A stretch of 64,000 bases of DNA from Shewanella psychrophila (GTDB lineage: Bacteria; Pseudomonadota; Gammaproteobacteria; Enterobacterales; Shewanellaceae), in contig NZ_CP014782.1 of assembly GCF_002005305.1 (NCBI RefSeq), positions 2,542,001 to 2,606,000 on the forward strand. Direction: 5' to 3'. Positions 52,944 through 63,200 of the stretch are shown in pieces. The translations under genes and the position numbers were made by a program. Numbering within the stretch: position 1 is the first letter of the stretch; every line of letters begins with the position of its first letter. The notes under the pieces are model-generated. The model saw only the letters and a list, made by a program, of their open reading frames with translations. It was not told the origin of the DNA and made no database searches.

Positions 52944-53806
52944 AATTCACCTATCGATGTCATAAGTTCGATGACCGTAGGGGCAACGATCAGTACCACC
53001 ACGGGGATCATGACGAGTACCACGAGGGGAATGGACATCTTGGCTGGGATTTTTCCTACCTTCTCTTCCAATGCCAGATACTGATGCTGACGGCTATCCG
53101 AAGCGATAAGACGCATGCTCTTCGCTATGGGGCTGCCGTACTTTTCCGCCTGAGACAGGGCGATGACCATATTTTCAATCTCGATGATTCCGGTGCGGCG
53201 TGCTAGGTTTTTCAAAGCCTGAGAACGAGAATCAAGTAAACGCAGCTCGGCTTCTGTGATCAGCCACTCCCGAGACAGCTCGGGAGAAAAATTCGCCATC
53301 TCTAGCCCTACCCGGCCAAATACCGCCTCCAGAGTCAGGCCAGATTCGACGCATACCACCATCAAGTCCAGCGCATCTGGGGTCGCAGCGGCAATACGTG
53401 AAGAGACGAATCTCGCCCTGAACTTCACCCAATGCTCCACTAACATCCCGCCGATTACTGCAAACGCCACTCCTTTCGCTATGATGATCTTATCGACACT
53501 GAATCCTGAATAGACCATCCAAGCGATGAAGCAACTTATCGCCACCAATAACTTAGCCAACACAAAAAGACTGGCTGCATGCTCGGAGTAGAATCCGGCT
53601 CTGAGTAGCAGTGCCTTGATATCTTCACTCACTCTGATCTTAGGTTTAAGCTGAGATTGGGATGGTGCAAATGCAGTCGCGTTTCGATTCACGCCCTGCA
53701 AACGCATCACCACCCTATCCCTCTGACGTGCTTTAACACTGCTAAGCAAGGCTATACTGCCCCCACAAAGCAATAGCAGAAACGACACCCACAAAGATAA
53801 GGTCAT
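52940..53806 (-). CDS. tadC: TadC, Tad pilus inner-membrane platform protein
   Basis: 288 residues of the GspF/type II secretion F domain. Hydrophobic segments lie at both ends (WVSFLLLLCGGSIALLSS; PLVVLVMIPVVVLIVAPTV), with the core ATPDALDLMVVCVESGLTLEAVF and LRLIASDSRQHQ between. It forms the inner-membrane platform with TadB. It overlaps tadB by TAATG. Confidence 0.88.
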   Translation of the reverse strand: MTLSLWVSFLLLLCGGSIALLSSVKARQRDRVVMRLQGVNRNATAFAPSQSQLKPKIRVSEDIKALLLRAGFYSEHAASLFVLAKLLVAISCFIAWMVYSGFSVDKIIIAKGVAFAVIGGMLVEHWVKFRARFVSSRIAAATPDALDLMVVCVESGLTLEAVFGRVGLEMANFSPELSREWLITEAELRLLDSRSQALKNLARRTGIIEIENMVIALSQAEKYGSPIAKSMRLIASDSRQHQYLALEEKVGKIPAKMSIPLVVLVMIPVVVLIVAPTVIELMTSIGEL

Positions 53807-54735
53807 TATGGTCGCACCTTAGTCAAAACATTAATGATGCCAAGTCCCAGCACTATGCTGGAAACCACATAGAGCAAGACATTGTGTCCGGCAGCGGTAT
53901 CAGTAAGTACTTCGAATGAACTAGGGTTCTTGAAAAACATGATGCCAATCAATATCAAAGGCAAACAGGCTAAAATCAGCGCCGTCATTCTAGGCTCGGC
54001 GGTCAGACTCTTGATTTTCATCTTTATGGCACTGTTATCGTGCAGAGTTCGGCCCAGGCTATGGAGTACTTCTCTCAACTGACCACCATTCTCCTGATTT
54101 AAAATCAGCGCCACGGTGAAAAAGTGAAAACTGGCATAGGGCAAACGGTAACAGGCCTGCTCCAAGGCCTGTTTAAGGCCTATGCCGATGGCTAACCTGT
54201 CGCGAATAAGCTCGAACTCACGACCGAGAAATCCCTGCTGATATTCAGACACCTGAGCTATGGCCTGGGGCACAGAGATACCAGCAGCCACGGCGCGGGA
54301 GATTTGGCCTAGTACCTGAGGAAAGGCTTGATCGAACTGCTTTAACTGCGCCGAGCGCATAAACCAGAAAAACCCCAAAAAGCCCAAAGTAGGTACAATT
54401 AATACCAATGCCAGACGAACATGAGTGGGTAGAAAACCACTCATTCCCCAGCTGATCCCCCCAGTAATAAACAGGCCTAAATAAAGGTAATACTTTCCTT
54501 TGATGCCAAATAGGTTATCGATGCGAGACTCTAGCCTCTTTAGCCAGCGCAGCCAGGGACTCGCCTCCTTCTCCCAGCCAAAGAGAGACTTAGCAGTCGA
54601 TTTTTCTTGGGTTTGGATCTTAGTCACAGTCAATAGACGTTGGCGTACATGACGGTACTGTCTATAGTAATGCCAGCATGATATGGCGCTGACCATCAGG
54701 CTAATAACCAAGAGGCTAGCAAACAGAGCAAACAT
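53806..54735 (-). CDS. tadB: TadB, Tad pilus inner-membrane platform protein
   Basis: 309 residues with a T2SSF domain. The N-terminal membrane helix is at about 4-22. Characteristic stretches are FDQAFPQVLGQISRAVAAGIS, VPQAIAQVSEYQQGFLGREF and LRTLHDN-type ends (HSLGRTLHDNSAIKMKIKSLT). Paired with TadC it forms the platform driven by TadA. It overlaps tadA by TAATG. Confidence 0.88.
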   Translation of the reverse strand: MFALFASLLVISLMVSAISCWHYYRQYRHVRQRLLTVTKIQTQEKSTAKSLFGWEKEASPWLRWLKRLESRIDNLFGIKGKYYLYLGLFITGGISWGMSGFLPTHVRLALVLIVPTLGFLGFFWFMRSAQLKQFDQAFPQVLGQISRAVAAGISVPQAIAQVSEYQQGFLGREFELIRDRLAIGIGLKQALEQACYRLPYASFHFFTVALILNQENGGQLREVLHSLGRTLHDNSAIKMKIKSLTAEPRMTALILACLPLILIGIMFFKNPSSFEVLTDTAAGHNVLLYVVSSIVLGLGIINVLTKVRP

Positions 54736-56081
54736 TAATTCACTCCCATCACTTGCTTGAGTCGGGTATCTAGCTGGTAATATCTTGCCTTTTCGACAAA
54801 CCGTGGCACTTTTCGATCAGCCACAAACTGACCCAACACATTACCTTGGCTATCCTGACCCTGATAATCGAAACTAAACAGATCATGGGTAAGGTATTGC
54901 TCTCCTTCTAGACCAACCAGCTCGGTGATATTTGTCACCCGACGGCGGCCATCCCGCATTCTCTCGATCTGCACTATGATATCTATGGTTGAAGCGATCT
55001 GACGACGCAGGGCCGATGGCGGCAGATTAACCTCTGCCATCAACAGCATGTTTTCCAGACGGATCAGGGCATCGGATGGCGAGTTTGCATGCAAGGTACA
55101 CATGGAACCGTCGTGACCCGTATTCATGGCCTGCATCATGTCGAATGCCTCGGCACCACGAACTTCGCCGAGAATGATACGATCTGGACGCATACGTAGG
55201 GCGTTCTTGAGCAAACGACGCTGATCAACCGCTTCCAGACCTTCACTGCTTGCAGGACGCGTCTCGATACGTATGACATGGGGTTGTGCCAGCTTTAATT
55301 CTGCCGCATCTTCGATGGTGATGATCCGCTCCTCGGGGGAGAAACCAAATGACATAGCATTTAATAGTGTGGTCTTACCCGCCCCCGTTCCACCGGATAT
55401 CAGTACATTCACCCGACAACGGGCTATGATATCAAGCAAGGTCACCATATCTGATGACATGGCCCCTAGCTCTGCTAGCTGGCTCAAGCTACGCTTGTTA
55501 TCACTGAATTTACGGATGGAAATACAGGTGCCATCCAGGGCCAGGGGTGGGATAAGCACATTGACACGACTGCCATCGGGCAAACGAGCATCGACCATAG
55601 GATTAGTCTCATCGATCCTTCGGCCAATGCGGCTCACAATACGACGAGCCAGATTCAGCACATGCTCTTCATCTCGAAAACTGATTTCTGCCGATTTAAG
55701 CTTACCTCTGTGCTCGATAAACACTTCTTTGTGGCCATTAACCATGATGTCAGTCACATCGGGATCATCGATTAACACTTGCAGCGGCCCCAAACCTAGC
55801 ATCTCATCCACCAGACGCAGCATGATCTGTTTCTGCTCCTGACCGCCCATCGGCAGTTGATGACGTTGGGCTATATCACCCACGGCCTCGAAGGTACGAG
55901 TCTCCAGCTCTTCACGGGATAACTGAACCACTACGGCAGGCTCTATGGCCAGCATCACCTCACTATGGATCAAGGCGAATCGACTCTGCTGGCGCTCTGA
56001 GTCTTTGACTGATTCATTCATCGTTGCCGCACCAGAGTGAGATGACGGGTTTTGATGAGCCGATATTTTCCGTCCGAACAT
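54735..56081 (-). CDS. tadA: TadA/CpaF secretion ATPase
   Basis: 448 residues. The Walker A motif is GGTGAGKTTLLNAMSFG (about 231-247), with IIDEVRGAE-type Walker B as ILGEVRGAEAFDMMQ and the His box TGHDGSMCTLHANSP. N-terminal DPDVTDIMVNGHKEVFIEHRG is typical of the CpaF/TadA subgroup. This hexameric ATPase powers Flp pilus assembly. It overlaps tadZ and tadB by 1 bp each, so the whole block is one operon. Confidence 0.93.
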   Translation of the reverse strand: MFGRKISAHQNPSSHSGAATMNESVKDSERQQSRFALIHSEVMLAIEPAVVVQLSREELETRTFEAVGDIAQRHQLPMGGQEQKQIMLRLVDEMLGLGPLQVLIDDPDVTDIMVNGHKEVFIEHRGKLKSAEISFRDEEHVLNLARRIVSRIGRRIDETNPMVDARLPDGSRVNVLIPPLALDGTCISIRKFSDNKRSLSQLAELGAMSSDMVTLLDIIARCRVNVLISGGTGAGKTTLLNAMSFGFSPEERIITIEDAAELKLAQPHVIRIETRPASSEGLEAVDQRRLLKNALRMRPDRIILGEVRGAEAFDMMQAMNTGHDGSMCTLHANSPSDALIRLENMLLMAEVNLPPSALRRQIASTIDIIVQIERMRDGRRRVTNITELVGLEGEQYLTHDLFSFDYQGQDSQGNVLGQFVADRKVPRFVEKARYYQLDTRLKQVMGVN

Positions 56082-56935
56082 CAGCCTCTCCTGAACCAGC
56101 GTTTCAAGCCACTAGAAGCAGCTTGCTGCTCACCCGTGACTTTGACACCGAGTTGCTTAAACACCCTGCCTAATCGGCCATTATCATCGGCAACTTGGCT
56201 TCCAAGCGTCGCAGTGGATAACATCTTCTCCGGGCTAAATGGGATCACCAGATCAACAGCTTGCCCCATGGCTTGATTGACGTCAGCTAATGAGATCAGC
56301 GAGGCCTTTTCCGGCTTAGTATGATTGAGGATCAATATCGTCTGCTGATCATGATCTGTGACCAGTTGAGTCAACAGCTGATTAGTATGGCGAATCGAAG
56401 CCAGAGTCGGTTCTATGATGACGATGCGAATATCGGCGCTACAAATAGCCTCGAAACCAACGCTGTCACGAAGGCAGAAGGAAGGTATATCCCAGATAAG
56501 ATAATCTGTCTGTTGCTGACAGAAAATCGATGTCGCTTCAAAAGCCGCCGAGTCAGGCCAAAACTCTTGAGCCAGCTGCTGGCTATAGCCGGTAAAGACA
56601 TGCAGTTTTTCCGCCGCCTTTACTCCGCTACGCTCAAATACTATGGGCTCAAGGCGCTCGGGGTACTGCAACATCTCGGTAAGCCTGTTATTGGCACTGA
56701 TGTTCAGGTGCAGATCTAAGTCACCACTGACAAAGTCTAGGTCGGCGCAGGCGACCCGATTATCCAGTTGCTGCGATAACACCCATGCAAGGTTAGCGGC
56801 GATACTGGTACTACCCGCTCCTCCCTTGGCACTGGCGACGGCGATGCGTTTACCCTGCTCGCTCGACGCAACCCTATATTGTGTATAGTCAACCTGAGAC
56901 TCGGTATCCTGAATTTTGTAAATATTTGAAGTCAT
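56081..56935 (-). CDS. tadZ: TadZ/CpaE ParA-like pilus localisation protein
   Basis: 284 residues with a MinD/ParA-type ATPase. The deviant Walker A is SAKGGAGSTSIAANLAW (about 36-52); CADLDFVSGDLDLHLN is the Walker A'-like segment and DYLIWDIPSF the Walker B. The usual N-terminal receiver-like domain of CpaE is missing, so the protein is short. It places the Tad machine at the cell pole. The ATG follows the short ORF's TAG without a gap. Confidence 0.85.
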   Translation of the reverse strand: MTSNIYKIQDTESQVDYTQYRVASSEQGKRIAVASAKGGAGSTSIAANLAWVLSQQLDNRVACADLDFVSGDLDLHLNISANNRLTEMLQYPERLEPIVFERSGVKAAEKLHVFTGYSQQLAQEFWPDSAAFEATSIFCQQQTDYLIWDIPSFCLRDSVGFEAICSADIRIVIIEPTLASIRHTNQLLTQLVTDHDQQTILILNHTKPEKASLISLADVNQAMGQAVDLVIPFSPEKMLSTATLGSQVADDNGRLGRVFKQLGVKVTGEQQAASSGLKRWFRRG

Positions 56936-57052
56936 CTAGAGTACGCCTTTAGACTCATGTTGAGTGAAATCATAATTAGTTTCCTGAACCGCCCGATAAC
57001 GCGCCTGACGTAATGAGAAGATGACTCCCTCTTTTTTAGTCTGTATAGCCAT
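56936..57052 (-). CDS. Short ORF (38 codons) between cpaD and tadZ, from duplication of the cpaD 3' end
   Basis: Begins 1 base after the cpaD stop with AGGA seven bases upstream, and its TAG abuts the tadZ ATG. It reads MAIQTKKEGVIFSLRQARYR and continues for 18 residues. About 60 bases of it repeat the cpaD 3' end (GAGGGAGTC ... GCGCGTTATC ... CAGGAAA) in a different reading frame. An alternative 13-codon ORF (56932-56973) starts after the second CAGGAAAC and ends by overlapping the tadZ ATG in ATGA form. Confidence 0.45.
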   Translation of the reverse strand: MAIQTKKEGVIFSLRQARYRAVQETNYDFTQHESKGVL

Positions 57053-57053
57053 A

Positions 57054-57677
57054 TTAATTTCCTGAGCCGCCTGATAACGCGCCAGAGATTGGAGAAGACT
57101 CCCTCAATGGGGCATTTGGCTGTTTATAATATGAATCCAGTGTCGATACAGCCTTTCGACCCTCGGTGGAGGATAATGTCTCGCCCACGACAAGATCCTG
57201 GGGATTCGACACCATCTGAGCCAGTGCACTGGCATTGGCACAACCAAAGTTAGCTGAACGTTTAAAACTATTGAGAACCGTCTTCGCCTCTTTACCTGCA
57301 TCACAATGACGCACTAAGGTGCGATATGACTCGACAACCAGAGTCAGATCCGCCGAGGCAGCAGACTCCAATCGAGCGGTCTGGATCTGAGAAGGATATA
57401 TATTTTTGAAGTGCATCAAGTCCTGCACCGAATTCAGCACCTTCTCCCCTTTTGGAGAGTGAATATCGATTCGCACCCTAAGGCTGGCCGGATCACCCAG
57501 ATGTAAAATAAATGTTTGCAGAGCACGCCTATCTTCGTCATCCAATGCCTCAGCAACAAGTTGCAGAGAAAACACATTAGTCATCGCCTCGATAGCGATA
57601 TCGGGTTTCCGTTGTATAGGATCGCCAGAGCAAGCCACAAGCAAACTACTAAGCAGTAATAAAACAATTAAACGCAT
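57054..57677 (-). CDS. cpaD: CpaD-family Tad pilus lipoprotein
   Basis: 207 residues. Signal sequence with lipobox LLVAC (Cys16). The CpaD signature is visible in SANFGCANASALAQMVSNPQDLVV and a peptidoglycan-binding-like segment HCDAGKEAKTVLNSF precedes it. CpaD/RcpB-type lipoproteins help the secretin insert in the outer membrane. It lies 8 bases behind rcpA. The Ser/Gly-rich end (SGALSGGSGN) is the part duplicated downstream. Confidence 0.82.
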   Translation of the reverse strand: MRLIVLLLLSSLLVACSGDPIQRKPDIAIEAMTNVFSLQLVAEALDDEDRRALQTFILHLGDPASLRVRIDIHSPKGEKVLNSVQDLMHFKNIYPSQIQTARLESAASADLTLVVESYRTLVRHCDAGKEAKTVLNSFKRSANFGCANASALAQMVSNPQDLVVGETLSSTEGRKAVSTLDSYYKQPNAPLRESSPISGALSGGSGN

Positions 57678-57685
57678 GACTCACC

Positions 57686-59086
57686 TCAGTAATAGAATCC
57701 ATTGTCGCCAAGCAGACGCAATTGACGATTATCGTTCGGGTTAATGTGCTGATCCGGCAAAGCGTTCACGCCACGATGAGGCCAGGCCAATAGGCGCTCG
57801 ACATCGCTCAATGGAATGAGCCCGTCGGTGGGTAGAGGCAGTGAATCTCCCCTGGTGGGATCGACCAGGTATGCAGTGGCTATGATGATCAGCTCAGTCT
57901 CCTCACGCTTAAATTCATTGGAGCGAAACAAGGCACCAAGAATGGGAATATCGCCAATCCAGGGCATCTTTTGCATCTGTTCGATATCGTTAGACTGCAG
58001 CAAACCACCCAGAGCGAAGCTCTGCCCGCTGGCAAGTTCTATGGTGGTCGATGCCTTACGTGTCATAAATATCGGAAAGGATGAATCCCCCATAACAATA
58101 TTAGTGCTCTGGGACAGAGTACTAACTTCAGGTTCTATCTGCAGACTGATCCGATTCGGGCTCAGTACAGTAGGTTTAAAGTCCAGACGTACACCGAATG
58201 GCTTATATTCGATACTGGCAGTATCGCCATAAATAAGGGGAATTGGCACCTCTCCTCCCACGAGAAAAGAGGCCTTCTCGCCGCTAATCGCCGTCAGGTT
58301 TGGCTCGGCTAATACAGATATCATGCCGTTAGTCGAGAGCGCGTCGACCATGACAGAAAGATTGCTCCAGCCCAAACCATCGACGAAAGCAAGTTTTCCA
58401 GTACCAAATCCCTGAGAGCCCCACTTGATACCGAGTTTATTCGATACGTTACGTGATACCTCGGCGATCCTCACTCTCAGGTTAACCTGAGTCGACATGG
58501 TGATTTCCAGCTGATTGATCAGCTCAGCTTTCTTTGAGCTACTCGATTGCGCTTGTTGTCCACCGCCATTCTGACCTTGTTGTTTGCCCCCTTTAGACTG
58601 ACCAGAAGATTTCCCTCCTTGCTGTTTACCTTTCGAGGACTGAGGTTGGGAAACATAGCCTTCAGACAGGCGAACTATCTTCTCAGCCATAGTAGGTGTC
58701 GGCACCCGCCCCTTCAGAAATAGCTTACCCGCAATGGATTCTGCACTCACTAAGGCATCGGGAAATTCATTCTTGATTAAGCTATTAAGCTCATCAACGT
58801 TGTGGCTAACCTTCACAGTTGCCGAGTAAATAACATTCTCGGCATTATCGAGTACGTAAAGAGAAGTGGTTCCAGCCTGCTTACCAAATACCATGATCTT
58901 GGTATTGGTCAATGCCTGATAGTTGGCAATAGTATTACTGGATATAAATATGGACTTTGCCGTTTTAGGGAGTTGTACCAACTCGGCTTTATTTAAGGTC
59001 ACGGATAGAGTCACATTTAATGACTCGGCTTGTGATGTCCCGCAAAATAGCAGCACACACACAAAGGAGATAATAACTTTAATCAC
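57686..59086 (-). CDS. rcpA: RcpA/CpaC Tad pilus secretin
   Basis: 466 residues. Signal peptide (about 1-20) is followed by an N-terminal domain and a BON-like region. A low-complexity Gln/Gly/Lys/Ser insert (about 150-190) precedes the secretin domain: EPNLTAISGEKASFLVGGEVPIP, SFALGGLLQSNDIEQM and KMPWIGDIPILGALFRS. It forms the outer-membrane channel of the Tad pilus. Overlaps rcpC by 8 bp. Confidence 0.9.
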   Translation of the reverse strand: MIKVIISFVCVLLFCGTSQAESLNVTLSVTLNKAELVQLPKTAKSIFISSNTIANYQALTNTKIMVFGKQAGTTSLYVLDNAENVIYSATVKVSHNVDELNSLIKNEFPDALVSAESIAGKLFLKGRVPTPTMAEKIVRLSEGYVSQPQSSKGKQQGGKSSGQSKGGKQQGQNGGGQQAQSSSSKKAELINQLEITMSTQVNLRVRIAEVSRNVSNKLGIKWGSQGFGTGKLAFVDGLGWSNLSVMVDALSTNGMISVLAEPNLTAISGEKASFLVGGEVPIPLIYGDTASIEYKPFGVRLDFKPTVLSPNRISLQIEPEVSTLSQSTNIVMGDSSFPIFMTRKASTTIELASGQSFALGGLLQSNDIEQMQKMPWIGDIPILGALFRSNEFKREETELIIIATAYLVDPTRGDSLPLPTDGLIPLSDVERLLAWPHRGVNALPDQHINPNDNRQLRLLGDNGFYY

Positions 59087-59945
59087 TCTTGTCTCCTGTT
59101 TTATTCATCACACGTCTTTCATCGGCTCTAAATTCAACTAAACCTAAATTGGGTTGAACTCGTTTAATATCGGGAAATATATCTGAGATATTAATTTGAT
59201 CTTTGTTATTACTAGCATCTGCCAGGTCATTGTTACTGCGCAAGACAAGAGTCAATCGGCCTAATTGATTAGCTAATATTATTCTGTTTGCCTGCTCGGC
59301 TAATACTTCTAATGTCACCGCACTATCATCAGGAATAAAACCTTTATACTTCTTCTGTGCCTCCATATATTGTTCAACTTTCACGGCATCGTTAAAGGCA
59401 AGGACGCGAACATTTTTAGCTATAGTTTTCACATACAGACTCTGAGCCTCATTGCCCCGAGTGCGAAGCTCCTGTTCCTGAGAAGCGAGTAATAGAACAT
59501 CGACAGAATCGCCGGGGCCCACAAGCCCTGAGTTAGCAGTGACCTGATCGACAGGCACAGACACGGCTCGGTATCCGGGGCGAAGCGATACCGACAGAAA
59601 GCCTCCCTCTTCTGGCTTAAGAAAGTCCGACTGGCTCATGATATGCCCTGCGATAAATGAGCCAGCAAGCACTGAGTCATTGAACTTAAGGATATCAAAC
59701 GTTTCCTTACTTATGTGATCCAGCAAGCTGGTCAATTCGTCTTCATTCACCAACTTCCATTCAAATAAAGAAGCGCCGAACCGCTGACCCGATTTAATAT
59801 CCTGTTTGGCCACGAGAATTTCTTGTCTTACATTCTCCGATTTTATATACATCTGCTTCTGGGGCGCAGAAATACTCAAATACAAACCTATAAGGCCAGC
59901 AAGAGATATAAAAACCGAGAAATACATTAAACGTTTTACTGTCAT
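59079..59945 (-). CDS. rcpC: RcpC/CpaB Tad pilus assembly protein
   Basis: 288 residues with a membrane anchor (about 5-25), a SAF domain (EILVAKQDIKSGQRF ... VLAGSFIAGHIMSQSD) and a C-terminal RcpC domain (VPVDQVTANSGLVGPGDSVDVLL). RcpC/CpaB supports the secretin. It follows the pilin gene by 59 bases. Confidence 0.88.
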   Translation of the reverse strand: MTVKRLMYFSVFISLAGLIGLYLSISAPQKQMYIKSENVRQEILVAKQDIKSGQRFGASLFEWKLVNEDELTSLLDHISKETFDILKFNDSVLAGSFIAGHIMSQSDFLKPEEGGFLSVSLRPGYRAVSVPVDQVTANSGLVGPGDSVDVLLLASQEQELRTRGNEAQSLYVKTIAKNVRVLAFNDAVKVEQYMEAQKKYKGFIPDDSAVTLEVLAEQANRIILANQLGRLTLVLRSNNDLADASNNKDQINISDIFPDIKRVQPNLGLVEFRADERRVMNKTGDKSD

Positions 59946-60004
59946 TATGAGTATTTCTATTTAGATAAGATGGAAAGAGCCCATCTATTTAGTTATGAGT
60001 ATTA

Positions 60005-60184
60005 TTAATCTTCCTGAATCGTTTCCAACTTGGTCACTATTGTCTCGTAGGCGGCATCAATAGCCTTAGTCAATTTGCCATCTTCGCCAAGGAAACTAAA
60101 CATAATAAGAGACATCGCCGCCGCTAATATTGCATATTCGATAGCGGCTGCGCCGCGCTGTTTTTTCTTCATCATATTCATCAT
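60005..60184 (-). CDS. flp: Flp-type pilin
   Basis: 59 residues, AGGA eight bases before the ATG. The prepilin has a short basic leader ending KKKQRG, then AAAIEYAILAAAMSLIMF with the Flp motif Glu at +5 and Tyr at +6 after the Gly11 cleavage site. The C-terminal part is GEDGKLTKAIDAAYETIV. It would be cleaved by a TadV/CpaA prepilin peptidase, not encoded in the window, and polymerised by the Tad machine downstream. Confidence 0.92.
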   Translation of the reverse strand: MMNMMKKKQRGAAAIEYAILAAAMSLIMFSFLGEDGKLTKAIDAAYETIVTKLETIQED

Positions 60185-60238
60185 GTTTTTATTCCTATGG
60201 TATTAATGCAGTTGAATTTATATTCGATTATCAGCTAG

Positions 60239-63200
60239 TTAATTCCCGCGTAAACGGTATAGAGAGGGATACATGTTATAGCCCCCCTCATAGGTCACAT
60301 ATGTCTCAGTTCCATCTATTTCTAGACATCTCTTTCTTTTTCCGGAATAACCTAAACTTGATTCATCCAATGAGACATAACAGGCTTTCTGATTGTAATT
60401 GTCACTCACCTCATTATTAATAAATACTGATTCATCAAAAGGATACAGAGTCTGAAGTTCTTCAAAACTTGGAATAGCCCATGTAGTTAAGCCGCATAGT
60501 GAAGCGGCATTCACACCATCGACAATAGCGGCAAGGTCATTGAAGTTTTTAAATCTTGCACTGCCCTTATCATCGAATAACTGCCAATAGCCGCCATTAA
60601 CCTTATCTCGGCCGCACTTAGCGTCAGCCAACTGGGTTGTCACTGAGCCATTAATATCGATCAATTCATAGGGAGAGATATCGCTGACAAAGCGGGCGAT
60701 AAAAACCTTTTCATCAAATTCGCTAACGGACTTATCAAAAAATCCATTACTGGAACCATAATTGTTAGATGTTTTAAAGGTGAAAGCCTGCTGTTTGGCT
60801 CCATCGGTAACATCGGCCTTATTCAACCAATAGAAGAAGCGTTTGCCGCCGTTGTATTTATCGTATTCATCGGTCATAGCCAGATGATTGGGAAACACGC
60901 TGGTGTCTATGGTTCTCGAGTAACTGCTACCTGAGGTCGCTAACGTTTCTGTCTGGGTGAGGCCGGGAACTTGCCAGTCGCTGCGTCCGCAGTGGCTGGT
61001 ATCATTATACCGTTTCAATAACCCAGTACTGCCCATCACGTTCGATTCTGTATTAGTGCCATCATCGAAGGACAAGTTATCTTCTCCCCCTGGCTGACCA
61101 TCTGCCAGCAAGGTCCAGATCCGGGAAAAGTTAGCGAACCTGGTGTCGGAGACACAACGCCAGCCTTGAGCGAAACTGGTATTTCCCGGCAGATAATCGC
61201 CATTAATATCCAGCTTACTGAAATGGGTACCGACCACAGCATCGGCTTGGGCCACAGTATATCCATCACTCTTGGCTCGTACTAAGGCTTGCATAGCCGT
61301 CGTTTGCGCCGATGTCACATCAGCACCTGATTGCAATGCATTTAAACGTGCTACCAAAAGATTAAGCTGAGTATTGATAGCATCACTGAGTCCACCAGAG
61401 TCCACCGCCTCGGTTAACTCTGTATAAGTAGCATCGAAATCTTTCAAGATCAGCTGTAACTGGTGAATTGCCTGATATAACTCAAGCGCTGCGCCGTGCA
61501 ACGCTTGACCGTTTTCTCCTGCTATGGAAGTTATCTTGTTGGTCACATCGTCCAGGTTGGTTCCCAGTGTCAACAGATAATTAAGGGCATGCAGTGCTTT
61601 TATGGAAGCCTGAGAACGGGTCAGTACTAAACTAAGGGCCGTCTTCTGTGTCTGCAGTCCGTCCAAGTCAGATTTCAGCTCTGCCAGATCAGCACTTGTC
61701 GTCGTGGGACGATTTTTTATGATCAAATCCACATAGAGGCGATATGCTATATAAGCTCTATCGAGCTCAGCAGCTAACACCGTCACCTCAATGTTCAATA
61801 CCTGCATATCCGACTGAATTGTCTCAACATCACTCAGTACCGGGTCAGTTTTAACCATCTCGGCTAACAGGCTAGCATTTAGGCTACTTTCTTTGGTCTC
61901 AATGGCATCAACCCGAGTCACGGCACCATTCTTGATAACCAGTAGTAGTGCCATCACTTCACTGGTCTCTGCCAGTTTCCAGTAAGGGTAATATTGTGAC
62001 CCCATACTGCTCGGCGTCGTGATAGAGCCATTGTTATAGACCACATAATCTGTATCAGACTTAGCCCAAAATGAACCATAACCTCGACTCATGTTCACCG
62101 GCTTACTATTGCCCGAACTGCTTATCGCTGTCGATGCCATCACCAGAGACTCGGGGGCTGCATCCCAACCTACCAAACCGCAGGCCGAATCGAGGTTAAG
62201 TGCAGACAGCTTATCGACAAGCTCAATTCTGTCTATATAGCTATCTCTGTCTCCCCAATAAATCGGCTCGCCCTCACCATTGGCATCAAACTGTGCCCAA
62301 CACATTTCATTACTATCGAAGCGAAATAGATTACTGCCATTGTAGGACTCGGAAATAGTCATTACCCGCCCCGCAGCCAGCATAGGAACAAACTCCATGG
62401 CAATAAATTGTCCGCTGGCAGCAGTGGCATCCATGGTTTTACCTGGCGGATTAGCCTCGGGGGACTTAGCATTGCCACGCACCCGAACCAGCACCTCATC
62501 TTTGCTGTAAATCTGTGAACCCATGTGCTGCGGATTACTGCTTACCTCAGTCCAGCTCAGACCGCCATCCTTGCTGTATTCATAATGTGAAGCATCAACA
62601 AAACCCGCAACCCAGTTCCACTTGAGACCATTGGTAATACCAACACCGCTTGCATTGACGATTTCCGGGTTAGTCGGAGCCTCAGGTTGCACGCCGGCGA
62701 TGAAGTCTACAGTGCTAACCAGTGGCTTACCCGCAGGCATACCATTGGTTGCATTGCCTTTGACACGCACCTGAACCAAGCCGGCGGCAATATTGACATC
62801 ACCCAGCAGCAAAGGTTTCTCGCTCACAAGCAGCCAATTGGTGCCGCCATCGACAGAAAACTCATAATCACTTGGACGGGGATACTCAGTTAAAAGCGCC
62901 CAATCGAAACTATTGAGATTGTCATCCTGAAGTGGATTTATTGGCGCGTCTGGCTGAGATGGCTTAACCGTGTAAGCATTCAGGCTTAACAACGACAGAC
63001 TTGGCTCCCGACCCGTTAAGGCATTCCCCTTCACCCGTACCTGAACTTCGCCAATTTGATAGATATTGTCGATTGGCAATTGATAAGGATTGGCATTGAC
63101 TGTTTTCCAGTCCAGATCTGAGGTTTTGATCTCGTAGGCCGTTGCTTGTTCGAATCCCGGTGTCCATTGCCAGCCGAAAGTATCCAGCGCATCGTCTGTC

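Noticed and set aside
55273..55842. 189-codon plus-strand ORF opposite tadA
   Set aside because: Antisense shadow of a strongly conserved ATPase gene; its length follows from codon bias of tadA.
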